Shown piece by piece: positions 8,733 through 18,070 of a DNA stretch of 64,000 nucleotides; the first letter of the stretch is position 1; every line of letters begins with the position of its first letter. The notes below the pieces were generated by a model. That model saw only the letters and a list, made by a program, of their open reading frames with translations. It was not told the DNA's origin and ran no database searches. The DNA comes from Asaia bogorensis. Its GTDB lineage: Bacteria; Pseudomonadota; Alphaproteobacteria; Reyranellales; Reyranellaceae. Location: assembly GCA_945889625.1 (NCBI GenBank), contig CAMDCE010000003.1:62001-126000 (forward strand), read 5' to 3'. The translations under genes were made by a program, and so were the position numbers.

Positions 8733-9299
8733 GTGAAAGACCTGCTACTGTATCTCGTGGTCGTCGCGATCTGCGGCGTCATCTTCTTGCCGCTCCATAT
8801 GCTTGCGATCCGCATGAGGAGCGGCGCCAAGCTGATCACGACGCTCAACATCACCGTCGTTGTATCGGCAATCGTCGGCGGATGCCTGGGCTGGTGGCTG
8901 CTCGGTGACGACTTTTCATCGCAGGGTGCGAAGCTGGTCGCCTGCGCCGGTGGCGGCCTGACCTTCATGGGCTATGCCGTCGTCTACACTCTGTTCGGGC
9001 CGGTAAGCGTCGATCGTTCGATCTCCGCGCACATTGTCCAGCTGGTCTATTTGGCCCCGGGACACCGCATTAAGGAGGCCGATGTTTTCGGGCTCTATAC
9101 CCATGCCGATGTCCTCGAAAAGCGCTTCGGCGAGTGCATCGAAACGGGGATCATCGAACGGCAGGGCGACGAGCTGGTTGTGACCCGCCGGGGCGTCAGG
9201 ATCGCGAAGTTCTATCTCCTGCTCGGCTCCGTCATGGGCACCAGACTTTGGTATCTCGACCGGCACCGCGCCGGGGCGGGGTCCGGACGGCCGCAATAG
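8733..9299 (+). CDS. Small membrane protein with winged-helix-like C-terminus (unknown function)
   Basis: A 188-residue protein read from a GTG start. Three hydrophobic segments occupy about residues 3-25, 35-58 and 65-90. The remaining part (about 100-165), with a run of short helices then IIERQGDELVVTRRGVRIAKF, looks like a small winged helix followed by a last hydrophobic stretch. No family was recognised. It lies 34 bases after the methyltransferase-like gene and before the radical SAM gene, so it probably belongs to the same glycan locus. Confidence 0.55.
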   Translation: MKDLLLYLVVVAICGVIFLPLHMLAIRMRSGAKLITTLNITVVVSAIVGGCLGWWLLGDDFSSQGAKLVACAGGGLTFMGYAVVYTLFGPVSVDRSISAHIVQLVYLAPGHRIKEADVFGLYTHADVLEKRFGECIETGIIERQGDELVVTRRGVRIAKFYLLLGSVMGTRLWYLDRHRAGAGSGRPQ

Positions 9300-9462
9300 G
9301 CGTGGCCAACGCTGAAATAACCCCATGCTTCGAAGGGGCTAGGCTTGCCAAGCCTATTGCTGTAATGGGAGGGCCGATCTACCTGTAGAGCGGTCACTTG
9401 GATTCGCCGGCGGCACCTTCCCAGGCTCCGCGCGGCTCTCGCAGCCCCCTGGCGGAACCTTT

Positions 9463-11496
9463 ATGTCGACGCCGAACGTTCACGAAACACAAGCTATCGC
9501 CGCCCCGGCCACGCGGGGCGAACTCAAAATCGGCTTGGTGCAGATCAACAATTCGTTCTCGGGGCAAAATTATCTGCCCTATTCGATCGCCTTGTTGCAG
9601 ACTTATGTGCAAAAGTTCTCGCCGAATCCCGAGCGCTATGAGTTCCTGACGCCGCTCTACAAGCGCGTGCGGATCGCCGACGCCGTCGCGCAGCTCAAGG
9701 ACGCCGACATCGTCGGCTTCAGCACCTACGTCTGGAACGGCCGCATCTCGCTCGAGATCGCCCGCCGGCTGAAGGAACTGAAGCCCGGCATCATCATCAT
9801 ATTCGGCGGCCCCCATGTGCCGGACCAGCCCGAAGGCTTCATGCGCGCCAACCGGCAGATCGACCTTGCCGTGCACAACGAGGGCGAGCGCACCTTCCTG
9901 AAGCTGCTCGATTCCTATCCCGAACGCGGCGCCTGGGAGACCATGGCTGGCATCAGCCTGGTGAAACCGGACGGTTTCTTCGTGCGCAATCCCAACATCG
10001 ACCGCGTGCGCGATCTCGACGAGATCCCTTCGCCGTTCCTCGAAGGCGCTTTCGACTCGATCATGAAGGCCAACCCGAGCGAGAGCTGGATCGGTTTGTG
10101 GGAGACCAACCGCGGCTGCCCGTTCCGCTGCACCTTCTGTGACTGGGGATCAGCCACCGCTGCCAAGGTTACCAAATTCGGCGAGGAGCGGCTGTTCCGC
10201 GAAGTAGACTGGTTTGCCGAGAAGAAGATCGAGTACATCTTCTGCTGCGACGCCAACTTCGGCATCCAGAAGCGCGACGTCGACATCGCCAACTACGTCG
10301 CCGACATCAAGAAGCAGAGCGGCTATCCGGTCGCGCTCTCGGTGCAGAACACCAAGAACGCCACCGAGCGCGCCTACCTCACGCAAAAGATCCTGTCCGA
10401 CGCCGGCCTCAACAAGGGCGTAGCGCTTTCCATGCAGAGCGTCGACATGCCGACGCTCGAGGCGATCAAGCGCGACAACATCTCGCTCGGCACCTACATG
10501 GAGCTGCAGCGGCGCTTCACTCGCGACAAGGTCGAGACCTACTCGGACTTGATTCTCGGTCTGCCCGGCGAGACCTACGAATCATTTGCGAAGGGCGTCG
10601 ATCTCCTGATGGAGAACGGCCAGCACAACCGCATCCAGTTCAACAATCTCTCGATCCTGCCCAACGCCGAGATGGGCGACCCCGCCTATCAGAAGAAATA
10701 CGGCATGGTCACGGTCGAGTCGAAGATCATCAATATCCATGGCGAACGCGTCGAGCTCGATGACGACGTGCCGGAGGTGCAGGATCTCGTCATCGCGACA
10801 GCGGCGACGCCGCTCGCCGACTGGCGCCGCACCCGGATTTTCTGCTGGATGACGGCGCTGCTGCACTTCGACAAGCTGTTCCAAATCCCGCTGATCCTGA
10901 CGCACGGCATCTCGGGCATTCCGTACCGCGACATGATCGAGACCTTCATGGCCGCCGATCCGAAGCGTTACCCGATGATCGGCGAGATCAACGCCTTCTT
11001 CGAGAGCGAGGCCCGGTCGATCCAGAAGGGCGGCTCGGAGTACGTGTTCTCGAAGGAATATCTCAACATCTTCTGGCCGGCCGACGAGTTCATCTTCGTC
11101 AAGCTCACGGCCGAGGGTAAGTTCGATGCGTTCTACGCCGAGGCGGGCAAGCTTCTGGCGGAGACGGTGGCCGCGCGCCATTCCGGTCTGCCGATGGACG
11201 TCATCGAGGAAGCCATCAAGCTCAATCACGCGCTGGTCCATCAGCCCTTCGCCAAGACCGACGTGAAGGTGAAGCTGCGCTACGACCTGCTCGACTACTG
11301 GAACAAGGTGCGCGGTGGCGAGCAGGCGCTCCTGCGCGAGGCGCCGATGCTGATCGAGATCGATCGCACCTCCAAGCCGTACGACGACTTCCAGAAGTGG
11401 TGCCGTGAGATCGTCTGGTGGGGCAATAAGAAGGGCGCGTACCTTTACTCGCCGCGCGCGGCGGAGGTCACGCCAGAGCTCGCCGGCCACTATTGA
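9463..11496 (+). CDS. Radical SAM protein with B12-binding-like N-terminal domain
   Basis: A 677-residue protein. Residues about 20-180 form a Rossmann-like B12-binding-type domain (IVGFSTYVW ... IIIIFGGPHVP) without the DxHxxG base-off motif. The radical SAM core follows, with cluster-binding cysteines C219, C223 and C226 (CPFRCTFC) and the later LILGLPGET strand. Enzymes of this architecture perform radical methylations, rearrangements or ring chemistry. The long C-terminal region (about residues 430-677) has no recognised domain. The start is the first ATG after a 163-base gap. The gap holds a short inverted repeat (aggctt-gcc-aagcct at 9341-9355) but no convincing terminator. Substrate unknown; glycan context suggests a sugar or lipid carrier. 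Confidence 0.85.
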   Translation: MSTPNVHETQAIAAPATRGELKIGLVQINNSFSGQNYLPYSIALLQTYVQKFSPNPERYEFLTPLYKRVRIADAVAQLKDADIVGFSTYVWNGRISLEIARRLKELKPGIIIIFGGPHVPDQPEGFMRANRQIDLAVHNEGERTFLKLLDSYPERGAWETMAGISLVKPDGFFVRNPNIDRVRDLDEIPSPFLEGAFDSIMKANPSESWIGLWETNRGCPFRCTFCDWGSATAAKVTKFGEERLFREVDWFAEKKIEYIFCCDANFGIQKRDVDIANYVADIKKQSGYPVALSVQNTKNATERAYLTQKILSDAGLNKGVALSMQSVDMPTLEAIKRDNISLGTYMELQRRFTRDKVETYSDLILGLPGETYESFAKGVDLLMENGQHNRIQFNNLSILPNAEMGDPAYQKKYGMVTVESKIINIHGERVELDDDVPEVQDLVIATAATPLADWRRTRIFCWMTALLHFDKLFQIPLILTHGISGIPYRDMIETFMAADPKRYPMIGEINAFFESEARSIQKGGSEYVFSKEYLNIFWPADEFIFVKLTAEGKFDAFYAEAGKLLAETVAARHSGLPMDVIEEAIKLNHALVHQPFAKTDVKVKLRYDLLDYWNKVRGGEQALLREAPMLIEIDRTSKPYDDFQKWCREIVWWGNKKGAYLYSPRAAEVTPELAGHY

Positions 11497-11513
11497 TCGC
11501 CCTCTTCTAGTTC

Positions 11514-12485
11514 ATGAAGTATCGGACCCTTGGTCGGACAGGGATCGCAGTGTCCGAAATCGGCTTTGGCGCCTGGGGCATCGGCGGCCGCACCGTCGGC
11601 CAGACCTCCTACGGCGACACCGATGACACCACGTCTCTGGCAGCGCTGGAGCGTGCTCTCGAGCGCGGCATCACCTTCTTCGACACATCGAGCGCTTATG
11701 GAAACGGCCATAGCGAGGAGTTGATCGGGCGCGCCTTCGTGTCATCCCGCCGGCACGTCGTGATTGCGACCAAGGCCGGATACGAAGCGTGGGACCGTCC
11801 GCCGGATTTCTCGGCCGCGGCGATCGTCGCTTCGGCGGAGAGCAGCCTTGCCAGGCTTCGCACCGACTACATCGACCTTTTCCAGCTCCACAACGCCCCT
11901 CAGGATGCTTTGCAGGCAGCCGATGTACGCGAGGCTCTGTCGCGCCTGCAGCAAGCTGGCAAGATCCGGGCGTGGGGCGTATCGGCAAAAAGCCCGGCTG
12001 GGGCAGCCGAGGCCCTTGTCCTCGATGCACCGGTCATTCAGGCGAATTTCAACATGATGGACTTGCGGGTGCTCGACGGTGGGCTGCTCGACGCCGCCGG
12101 ACGCAAACAGGCCGGCTTCATCGGCCGCACGCCGCTCTGTTTCGGGTTTCTCGCGGGCACGATCGGACGCGATACGGTGTTCCCGCCCGGCGACCACCGG
12201 CTGGGATGGTCGCGAGCCCAGCTCGACAATTGGATCGACGGCGCGCGGGAATTGCTGACCGCCGTGTCGGCATCGCCGGGGCCGGCAGGCGTACAGAGCG
12301 CTCTGCGTTTTTGCCTGGCGTTTCCCGGCGTATCGAGCGTGATCCCCGGGCTCATGACGCCCCGGGAGGTCGACGAGAGTGCGCTCGCCGGCGACCTCGG
12401 GCCGCTTCCGGAAGCGGCCGTCGCGGCGGTGCTGGAGATCAACCGCCGGCGACAGTTTTTCGTCGCTCAGGCGCGTGCTTCCTGA
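11514..12485 (+). CDS. Aldo/keto reductase
   Basis: A 323-residue NADPH-dependent aldo-keto reductase with the full catalytic tetrad: D57, Y62, K87 and H126. The C-terminal GVSSVIPG motif is typical of the AKR cofactor pocket. It follows the radical SAM gene by 17 bases and is probably co-transcribed with it. Its 3-prime end runs 47 bases into the convergent nucleotidyltransferase/phosphatase gene. In this locus it may reduce a keto-sugar or the aldehyde product of the radical enzyme; that substrate is inference. Confidence 0.9.
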   Translation: MKYRTLGRTGIAVSEIGFGAWGIGGRTVGQTSYGDTDDTTSLAALERALERGITFFDTSSAYGNGHSEELIGRAFVSSRRHVVIATKAGYEAWDRPPDFSAAAIVASAESSLARLRTDYIDLFQLHNAPQDALQAADVREALSRLQQAGKIRAWGVSAKSPAGAAEALVLDAPVIQANFNMMDLRVLDGGLLDAAGRKQAGFIGRTPLCFGFLAGTIGRDTVFPPGDHRLGWSRAQLDNWIDGARELLTAVSASPGPAGVQSALRFCLAFPGVSSVIPGLMTPREVDESALAGDLGPLPEAAVAAVLEINRRRQFFVAQARAS

Positions 12486-13659
12486 CGAAGGCAAGCAGGT
12501 CGCCGCCGGAGAAGAGATGACCGCGAATGCCCGCTGCAGCGGCCGCCTGGATGTCGGTTTCGCGATCGCCAATCAGCAGTGACCCCGCCGGATCGGTCGG
12601 CCACTCGGCCATCAGCTTCTTCAGCATGCCGGGAGCAGGTTTGCGCAGGTCCGAGATCTGGCGGTAGCGCTCGATCGTACCCTCGGGATGGTGAGGGCTG
12701 TATTCGAAGCCGTCGACATGAGCGCCGCTCTTCTGCAGCTCGGCGTTCATCCAACGATGCAGGCTTTGGACGGCCTCCTCGTCGTAGTAGCCGCGCGCCA
12801 CGCCGGCCTGGTTGGTGACCACGAAGACGAAATAGCCGCTGTCGTTCAGCCAGCGCACGGCCTCGCGGGCTCCTTCGACCCAATGGAACTGGTCGACGCG
12901 ATGGACGTAGCCCAGATCCTCGTTCAGCACGCCGTCGCGGTCGAGAAAGACTGCCGGCCGCCGCACGACGTCGGGCACGAACCTCTGGGCCCGGGCGAAG
13001 TCGTCGGGAATGCCGATGTCGATGAAGGGGCCATGGTGAATGCGGCCTTCGAGAAGGCCTTTCGCCGCAAGTTCGGGCAGAACGTCGCGCTCCAGTGAGC
13101 AGGGCGAGGTGCGGATCGCCTCGAGGATCGTCTTGCGCACGAGGTAGATGCCGGCATTGATCGGTCGCTCGGACTGTCCGGCAGGAATGAAGGCGCGCAC
13201 GCTGCCGCCCTCGAGTTCGACCCGGCCGTAGCGGGCGCCGTCGATGCCGCCGGCCAAGGTCATGCGTGCTTGCCACTTCGGGGCGGCTGGTGCTGAAGGG
13301 CAGAGGGCGAGCCAGTTGCAGTCGTACAGCGAGTCGCCATTCACCAGAAAGAAGACATCGTCGAGCCGGTGCGCGGCCTGGAGCAGCGCGCCTGCCGTCC
13401 CCGCAGGTGTCGGCTCCACGGCGGTTTCGACCTTCATGCCGCGGACGAGGCGGCCTTCGTAGGCGTTGCGAATGTCGTCCGATCTGTAGCCGCACAGCAG
13501 GAGGGCGCGGCTGAAGCCGTAGCGGCTTGCCTCGTCCAGCAGGTAGTCGAGGAACGGTCGGTCGCCGACCGAGAGGATCGGCTTGGGTGTCTCCACCGTC
13601 AGCGGGCCAAGGCGCGAGCCCGTCCCGCCGACCAGAAAGACGGCTTGGTCGACCTTCAT
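12439..13659 (-). CDS. Fused sugar-1-phosphate nucleotidyltransferase and HAD-IIIA (GmhB-like) phosphatase
   Basis: A 406-residue two-domain protein. Residues 1-230 are a nucleotidyltransferase with the GGTGSRLGPLT loop at 11-21 and VNGDS at 107-110. Residues 235-390 are a HAD phosphatase with DRDGVLN (nucleophiles D240, D242), VTNQAG, K340 and GDRETD at 365-369. The pairing matches HddC plus GmhB of GDP-heptose synthesis. Compared with E. coli GmhB, three of the four zinc ligands are replaced (S321, S336 and L338 in place of Cys), so the HAD domain looks zinc-free. The start at 13659 gives the proper MKVDQAVFLVGG N-terminus and an ATGA overlap with the upstream glycosyltransferase gene. The 3-prime end overlaps the aldo-keto reductase. 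Confidence 0.85.
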   Translation of the reverse strand: MKVDQAVFLVGGTGSRLGPLTVETPKPILSVGDRPFLDYLLDEASRYGFSRALLLCGYRSDDIRNAYEGRLVRGMKVETAVEPTPAGTAGALLQAAHRLDDVFFLVNGDSLYDCNWLALCPSAPAAPKWQARMTLAGGIDGARYGRVELEGGSVRAFIPAGQSERPINAGIYLVRKTILEAIRTSPCSLERDVLPELAAKGLLEGRIHHGPFIDIGIPDDFARAQRFVPDVVRRPAVFLDRDGVLNEDLGYVHRVDQFHWVEGAREAVRWLNDSGYFVFVVTNQAGVARGYYDEEAVQSLHRWMNAELQKSGAHVDGFEYSPHHPEGTIERYRQISDLRKPAPGMLKKLMAEWPTDPAGSLLIGDRETDIQAAAAAGIRGHLFSGGDLLAFVRKHAPERRKTVAGG

Positions 13660-14768
13660 CGGTCGGAGGTGTAACTCGCCTCGTCCCAGCTGGCGCGGCA
13701 AAGCACGCGCTGCGCCAAGGGTTGGTCGCCGAGGCCCCAGCTTTCCGACTGTGTCGGCGGCAACTTCCCTCGCGCCCATCCGCTGGCGGGCCCGACGAAA
13801 TTTCGCTCGATCGACGGACCGATCACCGAATCGACTCCGCGGACTTTACGGCGCGGGTAATCGAACTTCATACGCGCCCAATGGGCTGCCTTCGCGCCGA
13901 CCATGCCGGCGAGGAACTTATCGAGCGTGAGTTGCCAGGGCGACCAGATCTGCGTGATTCGGGCGCCGTGGAGGTTGGCGTGCACGGGTTTGTAGACCCT
14001 GCAGTCGTCCGGCCAACGGCATTCCTTGACGCCAAGCGCTGCGGCGCCGTGCATGACCAGCGAGTCGACATCGAGTGCCAGCACGGTGTTGTCCTTAGGA
14101 TGCCCGCGCAGGCGCTGCCAATAGGGCGCTCCCAGCAGGGTGAAGTCGCCACAGGCGTTGGTGTGCAGCTCGCGAAGTCCCCAGCTGGGTAGTTGCTGAA
14201 TCCAGGAGTGGGGTTCCGACGGAAGCGTCGCCAGTTTAGCGAGCAGCGCATCGTCGTCGAGATCCCAGATCGTTTCGTCGTCGATCGAGATGTCATGCCG
14301 ATCCATGCGGTACATCGTATCGGGGTCGAGATCCTGGCGTGCGATCTGCTCGATGACGGCCGGCGAGAAGAAGGTGTCGCCCGCCTTCGGGGTGATGAAG
14401 CGGCCGCGCGCGCGGCGGATGCCGACGTTGGCGGCTTCACCGCCGTTGATGCCGCGTTCATGCGATCCGGCAAGCTGCTGATGGTATTCGGAATCCACGA
14501 TGATGCCGCGGATCGTTACATGCTGCAGCGCTTTGGGAACTTCGACGATATCGAGCAGCAGCGGCCGATCGGGCGACGGATTCCATTCCGTGAAGATGAT
14601 CTCGGAAGCGACGCCGGCACGGTCCAACTGGGCGGCGAGACAGGTCGTGGCTCGGCTTACCCGACGGACAAAGTCTGGCGTATAACCATCGTTGCGCCCC
14701 CACGTGATGAAGCTGACGTACGGTTCCGTGCTCATTTGTCGAGATTGAAAGCTATCATCGGAGGTCAC
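13656..14768 (-). CDS. Glycosyltransferase-like protein (GT-A fold)
   Basis: A 370-residue protein beginning a GT-A-type Rossmann half (YVSFITWGRNDGYTPDFVRRV) with later segments resembling family 2 enzymes: an ANVGIRRARGRFITPKAGD stretch where the donor-binding region would be, and an LALDVDSLVMHG acidic motif near residue 240. A second ATG 11 codons in (14735) could be the true start. The gene is translationally coupled (ATGA) to the fused nucleotidyltransferase/phosphatase, which suggests it uses the sugar nucleotide that enzyme makes. The exact family is uncertain. Confidence 0.65.
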   Translation of the reverse strand: MTSDDSFQSRQMSTEPYVSFITWGRNDGYTPDFVRRVSRATTCLAAQLDRAGVASEIIFTEWNPSPDRPLLLDIVEVPKALQHVTIRGIIVDSEYHQQLAGSHERGINGGEAANVGIRRARGRFITPKAGDTFFSPAVIEQIARQDLDPDTMYRMDRHDISIDDETIWDLDDDALLAKLATLPSEPHSWIQQLPSWGLRELHTNACGDFTLLGAPYWQRLRGHPKDNTVLALDVDSLVMHGAAALGVKECRWPDDCRVYKPVHANLHGARITQIWSPWQLTLDKFLAGMVGAKAAHWARMKFDYPRRKVRGVDSVIGPSIERNFVGPASGWARGKLPPTQSESWGLGDQPLAQRVLCRASWDEASYTSDR

Positions 14769-15317
14769 CGGCCGTCATCATTGGCGGCAGGTCCTAAGGA
14801 CTACTCTAGACGGGTGTTCGAACACAAATGGACGCTGTGAAAGACGCGGTTGGTCGGGTTTTCTCGACTTTGAGTTCGGTCATCGCCATCGCCTCTATCC
14901 AATCGCGCCCTGGAGGAACCTGGAAGGTCGTCCATCCACAAGCTTGCACATTAGCCATCAAAGATCGTTGGCACATTCGCTATTTGGCGCTGCCACGCAG
15001 GTTACAATCTTAGCGCAGCATGCCCCACCCTGTGGACAATCCTGCAGGAAACCCATAAACACGGCCAAGTCGGCGGACCTTGAGCAAAACCAAGGCGCGA
15101 GCCCCGCATTCCGCCCCGCACCCGCCTCGGCATGGCGCCGAATTGTGTGTAAGCTAGCGGGTCGCCGAAAAGGACAATAGCGCCGAAGGCCTTCGGAAGT
15201 TTGCCTCATCTATCGTGCCATTGATGTCAGGTCCCACCAGCGAATCATACTCGCCAGCGGTGATCCGCGTTCGAGCGTCGGGCTTGGATGGCGGTGTGGC
15301 CGCCCCGGAGTTGTCGA
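14769..15317. other. Intergenic region of about 550 bases without a supported gene
   Basis: This stretch separates divergent transcription units and is visibly less GC-rich than its flanks. It must hold the promoters of the minus-strand glycosyltransferase unit and the plus-strand TPR unit, but no clean -35/-10 pair was found. A minus-strand open frame near 15154-15357 contains protein-like sequence (TAGEYDSLVGPDINGTID). It overlaps the TPR start and has no recognisable family, so it is left unannotated. Confidence 0.5.
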
Positions 15318-16457
15318 GTGAGTGACGTTGGCAAGTGGGGCCGTTTCTCCGGCGCAATGGCAGAGACTTGGCGGCGAGGTCTCGATCGGGCCAAAAGTAC
15401 CGGAAACAAGATCGTCTTGAACGGGCGGGACGCCGAATCGCTACTGATCCACGCGCGGGCGACGGCGCTCGCAGGCGATTTCAAGGCAGCCGAGCGACTT
15501 TTCGCAGATGCGGCCGCGATCTCACCGACACTTGCCGATGCCGTCGAGGGGCAGGCCGAGCTGCTCGATCTGGCGGGGCAGAGCGAGCTTGCCCTGACCA
15601 AATACGAAATGGCCCGCAAGCTGCGAGGTGATGTGCGGCCGGGTGCGCCCGACCGATCATTCGCGCTGCGCCGGCGAGGTCGCTTCGGCGCGGAGATCCT
15701 CGCCTACAGTTCGGTTCTGCAGTCGGTCAAGAGGAGGACGCTGCCTTTCATCGCGCGGGGCAACGCCTATCTCGCCGAGGGAAAGCCACGCCAGGCCTTG
15801 GCGGACTACCAGCAGGCGTTGCGGTTGAAGCCAGATCTCCCGGAGGTCATCGCCCTCAAGGGCGAAGCCCTGTCGATGTTGAAGCGTTACCCGGAGGCCC
15901 TAGAGGCCTTCGACGCAGCCCTTACCGTTCGCCCGAAGGATGCCGAGGCGCTGAGCGGCCGCGCGGTTGTACGCATGGCGCTGGGCCGGATCGACGACGC
16001 CAATGCCGACTGGCGCCGGCAACTGGAGCTGGTGGTGCCGGAGCAGCCGGCAGCGCGCGCCTGCGTGGCGCTGCGCATGGCGGAATACGGCGTCGCTTTG
16101 CCCGAGTTGGAGCGTGCCGTCGCCAAGGAACCCAACGACCCCTATTGGAGGCTGTATCGGGTGGCGGCGCTCAGACGGCTCGGTGCTCCGGTTGAAACAA
16201 CCGGCGGCGCCTCGTCTGGCGCCTGGCCACTGCCGCTGATCGCCTTTCATGCCGGAGGGATGACCGAGGCGGAGGTGCTGAGGAGGGCCGATACGAACGA
16301 ACGTCGGGTGGAAGCGTTGTTTCAGCTGGGCGTCGCGGCTTGGGCCGTGGACCGCATCGCTGCTTTGCGACGCTGGAACGAAATCATCGATCGGGCCGTC
16401 CCGGCCATGATCGAGTATGCTGCCGCGCGCAACGAATTGGCCCGAAGGGGCTCATAG
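15318..16457 (+). CDS. Tetratricopeptide-repeat protein
   Basis: A 379-residue protein built largely of TPR helices: about four clear repeats between residues 40 and 240 (for example AYLAEGKPRQALADYQQAL and GEALSMLKRYPEALEAF). TPR proteins are scaffolds, and in glycan loci they often organise biosynthetic or export complexes. The GTG at 15318 was chosen because GGAG lies seven bases before it. An upstream ATG at 15288 and a downstream ATG at 15357 are alternatives. It ends 23 bases before the next glycosyltransferase-like gene, so the two are probably co-transcribed. Confidence 0.8.
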   Translation: MSDVGKWGRFSGAMAETWRRGLDRAKSTGNKIVLNGRDAESLLIHARATALAGDFKAAERLFADAAAISPTLADAVEGQAELLDLAGQSELALTKYEMARKLRGDVRPGAPDRSFALRRRGRFGAEILAYSSVLQSVKRRTLPFIARGNAYLAEGKPRQALADYQQALRLKPDLPEVIALKGEALSMLKRYPEALEAFDAALTVRPKDAEALSGRAVVRMALGRIDDANADWRRQLELVVPEQPAARACVALRMAEYGVALPELERAVAKEPNDPYWRLYRVAALRRLGAPVETTGGASSGAWPLPLIAFHAGGMTEAEVLRRADTNERRVEALFQLGVAAWAVDRIAALRRWNEIIDRAVPAMIEYAAARNELARRGS

Positions 16458-16480
16458 GCGCGGCAGACGCGAGAGGATCC

Positions 16481-18058
16481 ATGTTCTCTGTCATCATTTA
16501 CGGGCGCAACGACAGCCACGGCTATAACCTGCACAAGCGGGCGGCGATCAGTTTCAACGCCATCGCCGAGGTGATGTCCGATCCCGACGACGAGATCCTG
16601 TTCGTCGACTACAACACGCCCGACGATCATCCGACTTTTCCCGAGGCCATCCACGACACGCTGACGGAAAAGGCGAAAAAGGTGCTGCGGATTTTCCGCG
16701 TGCGGCCCGAGCAGCATTTTCATCTCAAATCGAAGACGCATCTAGTGGCGCTCGAGGCGCAGTCGCGCAATGTGGCGCTACGGCGGTCGAACCCGCGCAA
16801 CCGCTGGATCCTCTATACCAACACCGACATGCTGCTGGCGCCGCGCAACGAAGGCGAATCGCTCAGCGACATTCTTGGCGGCGTGCCCGACGGCTTCTAC
16901 CAGATCCCGCGTTTCGAAATCCCTGAGATGATGTGGGAGGCTGCGTTCGACCGCCGCGATCCCGTCGGCAACCTGGCCAAGCTGCGCGAGTGGTCGCTTC
17001 GTTTTCACCTCAATCATGTCGTGCACAACTACATGCCCATGCGGTACGACGCGTTGGGCGATTTCCAGGCGGTGTTGCGCGAGGACATGTTTGCGATCCA
17101 TGGCTTCGACGAGGACATGATCTTGGGCTGGCACTGCGACTCCAACCTTGCGGCGCGACTGGCACTTTATCGCGGCCGGGTCGATACCCTGATCGACAAG
17201 CTGTTCGGCTACCACTGCGATCACACCCGCGTGGCGGCTGCCAACAACAAGGGTCGGACGACGAAGATGAACGACCAGGATCGCTTCATCTGGAACGTCG
17301 TGACGCCCTACGTGCCGGCCCAGGCCGTGACCTGGGGCTGGCCAGATGTCGAGATCGAGGAGATCCGACTGGATCGCGATACATCCTACGAGCGCTTCAT
17401 CGCTGGCCTCAGCACAGCGTTGGGTCCGCAGGAGTCCGACGTCACGCGCACCAGCGTCGAATGGTACCTGTTCAACGACCTGACCTACGACTTGCCGCAT
17501 ACCTTGCCCTTCGTGTGCGACCAAGTTCTGACCTATCCGCGGTCGAGTTCGATCATGGTCGTGGGTGCGCGGCGGGAGTTCGTTTCGCTTTTCGCCAGGG
17601 CCTGGGAAGGCATGGGCTTCACCGGTCCCATCCTGGTGCCGGAGGAATGCGAGGGGCTGCCGACCGCCCAGCCGGGCGTTACGACCGGGCCGTTTTCGGA
17701 CCTGCTGCACAAGACCGATATGTTCATCTTCGAGTTTGGTCTCGCCACGCAAAGCCCCGACGAGCCGGTCCGGCTGGGCCGCAAGCGCGCGCCTCTGGAC
17801 GACAAGCGCCTCAAGGTCGTCGAGCGCCTGTTCCGGCAGGCCGCATCGACTGAGGAGGACACTCGACCTGCGGGCCGGCGATTGCCGCGCCGCTTCATCG
17901 GTGTGAACGTCATATACAATAAATATTGGCCGATCTTCACCGACTACGTCGGCGCCAACATCAACCCGTTCTGCTGCCAGGTCCTTGCCGGACATCCGCG
18001 GCAGGATCCGACGATGAAGGGCAAGATACTCAAGCTGCGCGGGCGCTACGCGATCTGA
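16481..18058 (+). CDS. Glycosyltransferase-like protein (GT-A N-terminal domain)
   Basis: A 525-residue protein. The first 280 residues look like a GT-A glycosyltransferase: MFSVIIYGRND at the start, EILFVDYNTP as the nucleotide-binding strand, and WILYTNTDMLLAP near residue 107 as the DxD-type motif. The C-terminal 240 residues were not recognised. The start was placed at 16481 because it opens the conserved MFSVIIYGRN strand and has GAGAGGA six to eight bases upstream. It resembles the 13656-14768 protein in its opening residues (FITWGRND versus VIIYGRND), so the two may be related enzymes adding successive sugars. Confidence 0.65.
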   Translation: MFSVIIYGRNDSHGYNLHKRAAISFNAIAEVMSDPDDEILFVDYNTPDDHPTFPEAIHDTLTEKAKKVLRIFRVRPEQHFHLKSKTHLVALEAQSRNVALRRSNPRNRWILYTNTDMLLAPRNEGESLSDILGGVPDGFYQIPRFEIPEMMWEAAFDRRDPVGNLAKLREWSLRFHLNHVVHNYMPMRYDALGDFQAVLREDMFAIHGFDEDMILGWHCDSNLAARLALYRGRVDTLIDKLFGYHCDHTRVAAANNKGRTTKMNDQDRFIWNVVTPYVPAQAVTWGWPDVEIEEIRLDRDTSYERFIAGLSTALGPQESDVTRTSVEWYLFNDLTYDLPHTLPFVCDQVLTYPRSSSIMVVGARREFVSLFARAWEGMGFTGPILVPEECEGLPTAQPGVTTGPFSDLLHKTDMFIFEFGLATQSPDEPVRLGRKRAPLDDKRLKVVERLFRQAASTEEDTRPAGRRLPRRFIGVNVIYNKYWPIFTDYVGANINPFCCQVLAGHPRQDPTMKGKILKLRGRYAI

Positions 18059-18070
18059 AGGATTCGCCGG

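Noticed and set aside
9341..9355. aggctt-gcc-aagcct inverted repeat before the radical SAM gene
   Set aside because: A 6-bp stem without a T tract; too weak to call a terminator or operator.
14828..15013. Short plus-strand open frame in the 14.8-15.3 kb gap (MDAVKDAVGRVFST)
   Set aside because: No ribosome-binding site, no family, and codon use unlike neighbours; not enough to call a gene.
15154..15357. Minus-strand fragment with protein-like TAGEYDSLVGPDINGTID
   Set aside because: Overlaps the TPR gene start and has no recognised homologue by eye; could be a remnant but cannot be supported.
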